Source: Methylocella sp. (GTDB lineage Bacteria; Pseudomonadota; Alphaproteobacteria; Rhizobiales; Beijerinckiaceae). From it: a stretch of 64,000 nt of DNA. The number at the start of each line of letters is the position of its first letter. The stretch's first letter is position 1. Under the pieces are notes generated by a model that did no database searches, was not told the origin of the DNA, and saw only the letters and a program-made list of their open reading frames with translations. The DNA lies in contig JBBCGG010000001.1 in assembly GCA_037200525.1 (NCBI GenBank), positions 4,952,501-5,016,500 on the forward strand, given 5' to 3'. A program made the translations under genes and the position numbers. Of this stretch, positions 58,516 to 64,000 are shown in pieces.

Positions 58516-59892
58516 TCATTCTCCTTCCTCGTCTTCCGCGATCTGCGCGACGCGTTGCACATAGGCCTCGATGTCGATCTTCCGTTCGAGCCCGCCGGCT
58601 GTCATCGAGCGCACCTTCCCGAAGATCGCCCGCTCCGGCCAAGGTCGATCGTGCAGCCCGAAACACCACGCGACGTTGGCGTAGGAGTTCGGGTCGCGTC
58701 CGCAGAGAAAGTAACGGTTGTTCAGGGCGAGCGCCGTCTCGAACGCCTTTTGCGGGCTTGACGACCACTCCAATATCTTCTTGCCCCAATACATGCGCAT
58801 GTGGTTATGCATGTAACCGGTGGCGCGCATCTCTCGCATCGCAGCGTTCCAATGTGGGTCGTGTGTCTTGCCCGCAGCGAGCTCGGCTTCGCCATAGATA
58901 TGCGGCCGCGGATCGCGTCGGTGCGCCTCCAGGGTGCGCCGCGCCCATTCCGGAAGACAGGAATAGCGATCATAATCCGGAGCATGCTCGACGAAATTCA
59001 TCGCCAATTCACGACGCACGATCAGTTCTTCCAGATATGCCGCGCGATTTTTCCGTTCGGCGCCCGCATGGGACACCGATAATGCGATCTCGATCGGCGA
59101 GATCTGGCCGAAATGCAGATAGGCGGACAGGAAGGAAACCTGTTCCCGGGCCGGCTCGCTGCGAACCTCGGCATAGTTGTCGAGCGGCCCGTCGACGAAC
59201 GCCCGCAAGCGACGCCGGGCTTCGCTTGTGCCACCTTTGAACCGCCTGACCGGAGCGATCTTCCGATCGACATCGAGCGTGGCGAGCAGGGCATTCGTCT
59301 CCGAAAGATCGAGCGAGTGTGGAAGCGAAAGGCTCGTAGCGCTGATCTCAACGTGAGTCCGCCGCAACGGCTTGAGAAAGTCGGCGCGGGCCTTTTCGAT
59401 TTTTGGGCGGATCGTTCTCGCGGCGATTTCCTGCTTTTTGGTGGCTGTTTCGACCGGAACGACGACGTCGCCCTCGACCTGGAGGACTCTGCAGCCCGCC
59501 GCGTTGGCCACATTGCGACTCCATTGCTTCTGATGTCGCAGATAGCCGCGATCGCAGACGACGAGCGCGGCGCGGCGTGCGAGCTTGAGCGCAACCTCGT
59601 CGGGCGAGCCGCGCTGTATGACAAAGCCGACGCCGCGCTCCCGAAGCGCCCCTTCGACCTCGCGCAAGCCCTCCAGCATGAAGGCATAGTGACGCGCATT
59701 CGCCTCAGGATAGCCGTCGGTCAGGCCGAACCCAACGACAGTTGGAACGCTGAGACGGGTCGCGCAGGCAATGGCAGTTTCGAGAGCGGGATTGAAGGCT
59801 TCACGTTGCGATTGTTGCATCCAGCAGAGCACGTAGTCGCCCTCGCGCTCCGGTGCATCGTTCAGGTCTTTGAGGCGTTCACTCTCGATCAC
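58516..59892 (-). CDS. phr: Class II deoxyribodipyrimidine photolyase
   Basis: A 458-residue CPD photolyase of class II. It repairs cyclobutane pyrimidine dimers using light and FAD. The N-terminal alpha/beta domain starts YVLCWMQQSQREAFNPALET, and GSPDEVALKLARRAALVVCD follows. The C-terminal FAD domain has LSAYLHFGQISPIEIALSV, DYDRYSCLPEWARRTLEAHR and the class II hallmark MRATGYMHNHMRMYWGKKIL. The start is GTG at 59892, which overlaps the stop of a photolyase-related remnant as GTGA, so an older two-gene repair operon is likely. Confidence 0.95.
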   Translation of the reverse strand: MIESERLKDLNDAPEREGDYVLCWMQQSQREAFNPALETAIACATRLSVPTVVGFGLTDGYPEANARHYAFMLEGLREVEGALRERGVGFVIQRGSPDEVALKLARRAALVVCDRGYLRHQKQWSRNVANAAGCRVLQVEGDVVVPVETATKKQEIAARTIRPKIEKARADFLKPLRRTHVEISATSLSLPHSLDLSETNALLATLDVDRKIAPVRRFKGGTSEARRRLRAFVDGPLDNYAEVRSEPAREQVSFLSAYLHFGQISPIEIALSVSHAGAERKNRAAYLEELIVRRELAMNFVEHAPDYDRYSCLPEWARRTLEAHRRDPRPHIYGEAELAAGKTHDPHWNAAMREMRATGYMHNHMRMYWGKKILEWSSSPQKAFETALALNNRYFLCGRDPNSYANVAWCFGLHDRPWPERAIFGKVRSMTAGGLERKIDIEAYVQRVAQIAEDEEGE

Positions 59893-60075
59893 AGGAAAGT
59901 CTCCGCCGTCATCTGCGTCTTAAGCGCGGACGCACGCTTGCGGAGCATGGAAAGTTCTGCGGGATCTTTCCGGGCGAGGTTGAGGATACCTTATGCGTGG
60001 GTTTTTTGAAATGCGCGTTCGGCGCCGGGCCAAGAAATCCCAATAAAGCGTGGTGAACGGGCAGGCGTCCTCCAT
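59889..60075 (-). pseudogene. C-terminal remnant of a photolyase-related (cryptochrome/6-4 type) protein
   Basis: The leftward strand encodes MEDACPFTTLYWDFLARRR, the conserved C-terminal block of the photolyase-related (PhrB-like, iron-sulfur) family. After an indel the next frame gives NLARKDPAELSMLRKRASAL up to a TGA at 59891-59889. Only about 60 residues remain. The end is fused to the start of the class II photolyase gene. Confidence 0.65.
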
Positions 60076-60140
60076 GCCACAAGCTCCTCATCTTCGACTA
60101 GAAGCACGGTGCGGCCAACGCTGCGAGCTAGCCTATTGCG
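60076..60140 (-). pseudogene. Possible fragment of a response-regulator receiver domain
   Basis: Immediately upstream of the photolyase remnant the leftward strand reads RSVGRTVLLVEDEELVA, the usual first strand and acidic pair of a CheY-like receiver. The rest of the domain is missing. The match is short (about 15 residues), so chance is possible. If real, the point near 60075 is a deletion junction joining two unrelated gene pieces. Confidence 0.35.
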
Positions 60141-61101
60141 AGCCGACAATCGCCTTTCCGGACCTTGATTCGGCTGAGCCGAATTGCGCGAGCCCGCCCT
60201 TTCGCCGCAAACAACCTAAGCCATCAATCGATCCGACCGACGTGCGCCGCCTCCGCCATAATAGAGCGCTTGGTCCGACTGAGATCGCTCAGCGCGGCGG
60301 CATTCTCCGCGTTTCCGCCTCACCAACAAGCCGCGGGGGGATAGTGGTAAGAATAAGAGCCATAGAGCGGAAAGGAGGTCCGTTCTCGGCACTCAACGAC
60401 CGCGATGGGCGCGTTATGGCCGTAAGCGGAACTTCCAAAAATCCAGCCGAAAGGTCTGCCTCGCGCCAATAGCGGAAGTTGTCGCCGGCGGTCTCGAAGC
60501 CGCCGGCAATCGCGTCAATGCGTTGCAGGGACGCTAAGGGAAGATGACAAGGATGTTCGGCTTCGGTTGCGCTCCCGCCCTATCGACTGCGCCGCAAAGA
60601 CATGCTGCAGCAAAAAACGGCCCGAGGGCGCTCATAAGGGCTCTACTGAACATCGGTTCCTCCACTGTCGTCGGAGAGAAGATAATATGGCTGAGTTCAC
60701 CTTGGTTGCTTTATCGCGCGCGACGTCGCCCTGAAGGACGGAGCGCAACGAAGCCGCATCAGCGTAACGCGAATAATATTTTCAGGTACAGCTGGGTCAG
60801 GGCCGGAGGATGACAAATTGGTTCTGATCTAGCGACGCTCTGGTTGAACTCGGCAACGTCCGCTTTCGGGTCAGGAGCAGAACATTCAATTCATTAGCTG
60901 TGAGAATTTCGTTCACGATCTTGAGTCGCAGGCTCGCATCGAATCATGAAAGTAGCGGTCTATGCAACGTGTCTTTCGTGCAACATTTGCTCAGAATTGT
61001 CCGATATACATTGAGCTGTCATAGAGAAAGCTTCGAGCAGGATGTTCCCTTGGGACACTATCAGGTATTCATGATTTGAAATGACCGTCAGAACTCGTGG
61101 C
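60141..61101. other. Gene-poor stretch before the IS3 element
   Basis: About 960 bases with only short, non-family-like frames (the longest is 89 residues at 60544-60813). The base composition turns more AT-rich after 60850. I see no tRNA, repeat or clear promoter. It is probably decayed accessory DNA. Confidence 0.4.
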
Positions 61102-61131
61102 CTGCCCCCATGGGGTGATCCAGTTTGAATG

Positions 61132-61998
61132 TTAGTGCATTGTCGGCCCTGGCGCTATTGCTGGCGTGGCCGGCGAAGCTGGTCCGGATTGCGAAGCCGG
61201 CCATTGCAGGGTCTCCGGGGCTGGCGGCTTGTAGCCCAGCGATGAGTGCGGGCGCACGGTGTTGTAGTGGCGTCGCCATCGCTCAATGACGACCTTCGCC
61301 TCCTTGAGAGTGTAGAAGATTTCACCATTCAAAAGCTCGTCGCGCAGCTTCGAGTTGAAGCTCTCGCAATAGCCGTTCTCCCAGGGACTGCCCGGCATGA
61401 TGTAGGCGGTCTTCGCGCCGACGGCGGCAATCCAGTCACGCAACGCCTTGGCGATGAACTCCGGGCCGTTGTCGGAACGAATGTGGATCGGAACCCCTCG
61501 CAAGATGAAGAGGTCCGAGAGAACGTCGATGACGTCCGCTGCCTTCAGCTGCCGGTTAATCCTGATCGCGATGCATTCGCGGGTAAATTCGTCGATGATA
61601 TTCAGCATGCGATATTTCCTGCCATCATGAGTGCGGTCCTCGACGAAGTCATAGGACCAGACGTGGTTGGGGCATTGCGGGCGCAGCCGGACGCACGAGC
61701 CGTCATTGAGCCAGAGACGCCCGCGCTTGGGTTGTCTGGCCGGAACTTTCAGCCCCTCGCGTCGCCAGATCCGCTCGACCCGTTTGACGTTGACCTTCCA
61801 GCCTCGCTCCCACAACATCGCCGTGATGCGGCGGTAGCCATAGCGGCCGTACTGGATGGCGAGCGCCGTGATGTCGGCGATCAATGCCGCTTCGTCATCG
61901 GGCTTGGTCGGAACCTTGCGCTGCGTGGAGCGATGCTGACCGAGAACCCGGCAAGCGAACCGCTCGGAAACGCCATGTTCGGCGATCACATGCTCCAC
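61132..61998 (-). CDS. IS3-family transposase OrfB (DDE integrase domain)
   Basis: A 288-residue OrfB. The HTH-21 part (IQYGRYGYRRITAMLWERGW) precedes the rve integrase core. The catalytic residues are Asp in VWSYDFVEDRTHDGRKYRML, Asp in HIRSDNGPEFIAKALRDWI and Glu in GSPWENGYCESFNSKLRDEL. It ends RPHSSLGYKPPAPET. It would be made mainly as an OrfAB fusion by ribosomal frameshifting with orfA upstream. It looks intact. Confidence 0.93.
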   Translation of the reverse strand: MEHVIAEHGVSERFACRVLGQHRSTQRKVPTKPDDEAALIADITALAIQYGRYGYRRITAMLWERGWKVNVKRVERIWRREGLKVPARQPKRGRLWLNDGSCVRLRPQCPNHVWSYDFVEDRTHDGRKYRMLNIIDEFTRECIAIRINRQLKAADVIDVLSDLFILRGVPIHIRSDNGPEFIAKALRDWIAAVGAKTAYIMPGSPWENGYCESFNSKLRDELLNGEIFYTLKEAKVVIERWRRHYNTVRPHSSLGYKPPAPETLQWPASQSGPASPATPAIAPGPTMH

Positions 61999-62021
61999 GC
62001 AGGCGCGACGACGCGCGGAGC

Positions 62022-62300
62022 TCAGAAGTTTCCCGAGGCAGCCTCTTTCAGGATCAGCTTCTCAAGCGTCAAATCGGACACCGCTCGACGGAGCCGCGTA
62101 TTCTCCGCCTCCAGCTCCTTCAGCCGCTTCACCTGATCGCCCTTCAGGCCGCCGTATTCCGACCGCCATCGATAGTATGTAACTTCCGTCACCCCTATCG
62201 AGCGGATCGCCTCCGCGACCGGTCGCCCTTGCGCGCTAAGCACTTCGACTTGCCGTAGCTTCGCGACGATCTCTTCCGCCTTGTGTCTTTTCCTCGGCAT
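62022..62300 (-). CDS. IS3-family transposase OrfA (HTH)
   Basis: A 92-residue protein beginning MPRKRHKAEEIVAKLRQVEV, with a helix-turn-helix (IRSIGVTEVTYYRWRSEYGG) and a leucine-zipper tail (LEAENTRLRRAVSDLTLEKL). It lies in another frame than orfB, as usual. The start ATG at 62300 is chosen over 62324. Confidence 0.9.
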   Translation of the reverse strand: MPRKRHKAEEIVAKLRQVEVLSAQGRPVAEAIRSIGVTEVTYYRWRSEYGGLKGDQVKRLKELEAENTRLRRAVSDLTLEKLILKEAASGNF

Positions 62301-62351
62301 TGCGCAGTCCTCCATCAGGCTCATAAGCTATACTTCACGGAGGATCACTTT

Positions 62352-62804
62352 TCAGGGGGCAGACCAGATCAGGAATTTGACGCCAGCCCCCTTGTCAATC
62401 CCGTACAGTCCAGCGTCCTCGAGCGGCGCTTGCCAGACGTCGACGAAGTTGGCGTTGAGTGAGCCGCCTCCGTCCGCGCGCGGCACCTCCACTACGATCG
62501 GGCCAACGTCCTTTGTGTTGAAGAAAGCCATGAAATAGATTGCATCCGGATTGGGAGTCAGAGTCTGATTGTGCCAATCGAGCGGACGCGACCAATAGAT
62601 GACTTGGTTCACCTCGCCGTCGGTCTTGTTGAGCATCTCCTGGAGCATCAGGTCGTAATTGACAGCTGACATGCCCCAGTTCACGGCCTCGATCGCGCGG
62701 CGCTCCACCGTGCGGCGCTCAAGTTCATTCGGAGAGAGATTTTGCGCGTGCGCTGATGCTACGGCGCAGGTCAGTACAAGTGCTGAAACAATTGATCTTT
62801 TCAT
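62352..62804 (-). pseudogene. DUF1254-domain protein truncated by the IS3 element
   Basis: A signal peptide (MKRSIVSALVLTCAVASAHA) is followed by the N-terminal part of a DUF1254 protein: RAIEAVNWGMSAVNYDLMLQ, NQVIYWSRPLDWHNQTLTPN, PDAIYFMAFFNTKDVGPIVV. Homology stops at GAGVKFLI, where the IS3 repeat begins and supplies the stop codon. Family proteins are usually some 400-500 residues, so about two thirds is lost. The other part is not found on the far side of the IS. Confidence 0.8.
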
Positions 62805-63048
62805 AGCCCTAGCTGCCGGCTGGTGGCGCGACTGCCCGAGATCTTAGCACTTAATCGTCGCCGGAGCCGTAATTGACTTAGAACGACGTCCAATGCTGCA
62901 AGGCAACATACAGCGTCGCGTCGAGTACGAACGTCACCTTTGTTTCGGGACCGGCCGACAAGGCATTGGCGGGGCAACGGCCGCGATGGGCGCGGGGCGG
63001 CTGACGGGATCGTTGGCAAAGAACTCGTCGGCTTTGAGGTCGAGGAGT

Positions 63049-63688
63049 TCAATTAATCGCTAAACCTGTACCCTCGGAGAGAGCGAGCGCATCCTCGATG
63101 TCGACCCCGAGATAGCGAACGGTGCTTTCGATCTTCATGTGGCCAAGCAGGATCTGCACAGCGCGCAGGTTGCCCGTCTGTTTGTAAATGATCGACGCCT
63201 TGGTTCGGCGTAGCGAATGCGTCCCGTAGTCCTCGCGACGCAGTCCAATGCCGATCACCCACTCCTCGACCAACCGGCATACTGCCGCGTGCTGATATGG
63301 TCAGCGTGGTCGATCCGGCTCGGAAAGATGAAGTCGTCGAGCGTCCCGCCTCGACGTTCAAGCCAGGCCAGAATGCTGCCGCGAGGGGGCTCAAGGAGCT
63401 CGAACTGTACGGGCCGTCCTGTCTTCTGCTGAACGACGATCGCTCGCGAGCGAACCCGGCCGCCACTGGCAAGCTCCCTGATCTTGACCTTGACGACATC
63501 ACACCATGCAGCTTGCTGTCGATTGCGAGGTCAAACATCGCGCAATCGCACAGGCGGCGCTCGCGGTCGAGCCGGAATCTGATGGCCCATACTTGCTTCG
63601 GCTTCAGCGCCTGCTTGGCGCCAATCTTGCAGCCGGCGTTGCAAGCGGGTCGATTTTTGGCGCCCGTATCAAACTCTAAGTGTCCCAT
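63049..63688 (-). pseudogene. Tyrosine recombinase/integrase, two frameshifts
   Basis: Frame one gives GAKQALKPKQVWAIRFRLDR up to LAIDSKLHG. One base short, frame two gives CDVVKVKIRELASGGRVRSR through FELLEPPRGSILAWLERRGG and SRIDHADHISTRQYA. Another missing base moves to frame three: LVEEWVIGIGLRREDYGTHS and LRRTKASIIYKQTGNLRAVQ. The last ends with LLGHMKIESTVRYLG. The catalytic H-x-L-R, LGH and Tyr are in the last part. The start overlaps the end of the hydrolase gene upstream. Family members of this short type are widespread in Rhizobiales accessory DNA. Confidence 0.82.
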
Positions 63689-64000
63689 AGCCTTTCTCCT
63701 CTCGAGCGCGCGATCTGGTCGATTGCTTCGGCGACAGTTCCATGCAGCGCGGGAGGTAGATCGTGCCCCATGCCATCGATCAGCATGAATTCGGCGTGTG
63801 GAATCGAGGATACCGTGTCCTCACCACACGCGGGATGGATGAGAGGATCATCCGCACCATGGACGACAAGTGTCGGCACCCGGATGGTCGCCAACCGTGA
63901 GCGGCGGTCGCCGGCGACGGCCATCGCAGCAATCTGCCGTCCGAGACCGTCGGGATCGTAGGCGCGCCGGACTTCTTCCAGAATAAGGGCGCGATATGCC
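63676..64000 (-). CDS. Alpha/beta hydrolase, C-terminal part
   Basis: The frame enters from beyond the window. The visible 108 residues carry RVPTLVVHGADDPLIHPACG (the acid-residue strand of an alpha/beta hydrolase) and MLIDGMGHDLPPALHG with the catalytic histidine. It ends at a TAG at 63678-63676, inside the first codons of the integrase pseudogene. The substrate is unknown. Confidence 0.8.
   Translation of the reverse strand, partial: AYRALILEEVRRAYDPDGLGRQIAAMAVAGDRRSRLATIRVPTLVVHGADDPLIHPACGEDTVSSIPHAEFMLIDGMGHDLPPALHGTVAEAIDQIARSRGERLWDT

Larger units (their letters stand above)
61102..62362 (-). mobile_element. IS3-family insertion sequence
   Basis: The terminal inverted repeats begin CTGCCCCC at both ends (61102 inward and 62362 inward) and continue as imperfect GTGATCC matches. 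The 1261-base length and two-ORF structure are typical of IS3. No clear target duplication is visible at the two flanks (GTGGC and ACCAG), so one flank may have been rearranged. Confidence 0.85.

Overview
The window reads as the chromosome of a serine-cycle methylotroph of the Alphaproteobacteria, most likely Rhizobiales (Methylocystaceae/Beijerinckiaceae or a close relative). The basis is a nearly complete serine-cycle block (ftfL, hprA, sga, gck, mtkA, mtkB, ppc, mcl), a GC-rich composition, an aapJ/metC divergent pair typical of Rhizobiales, and alphaproteobacterial B12 riboswitch architecture. No rRNA, tRNA or CRISPR array was seen. The species cannot be named from sequence reading alone.

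Layout. 1-3.4 kb: 5' part of an amino-acid ABC binding protein divergent from metC, then two hypothetical genes. 3.5-15.8 kb: the serine cycle in two divergent arms, leftward gck-sga-hprA-ftfL and rightward mtkA-mtkB-ppc-mcl. mtkA appears to start at a CTG codon. 15.9-19.9 kb: cutA, small hypothetical genes, a molybdopterin-domain-like secreted protein, a frameshifted formyltransferase and a decayed IS5-type element. 20.5-29.5 kb: an amide-utilisation region with an amidase, then a leftward operon of amiC, amiR, a five-gene short-chain amide/urea-type ABC transporter and a formamidase. 30.0-35.1 kb: an ECF-type vitamin-transporter-like set (S, fused A-A, T) running into a second acetamidase/formamidase-like gene, a fragment of a third, and a RidA protein. 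35.2-37.5 kb: groEL without groES, and a Nudix hydrolase. 37.9-40.7 kb: a metallophosphoesterase, a cupredoxin, an ECF sigma factor (frameshifted in region 4) and its anti-sigma factor. 40.7-46.8 kb: permease, SDR, FGGY kinase, amidotransferase and two small proteins. 46.9-53.4 kb: a second branched-chain-type ABC transporter in one operon with a DmoA/NtaA-like FMN monooxygenase. 54.0-57.6 kb: cobalamin riboswitch, metE, cobF. 57.7-64 kb: a decayed zone with an nrdB pseudogene behind half of a second B12 riboswitch, a class II photolyase, gene fragments, an IS3 element that truncates a DUF1254 gene, an integrase pseudogene and a partial hydrolase.

How it fits together. Formamide split by the formamidase yields formate and ammonia. 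Formate is the substrate of FtfL, the entry step of the serine cycle encoded about 20 kb away, so the amide regions plausibly feed both carbon and nitrogen. The DmoA-like enzyme with its own importer points to a second C1/sulfur or organosulfur nutrient. Several genes carry single-base indels in short runs (formyltransferase, sigma factor, transposase, nrdB, integrase). These may be true decay or draft-assembly errors, and read mapping would decide.
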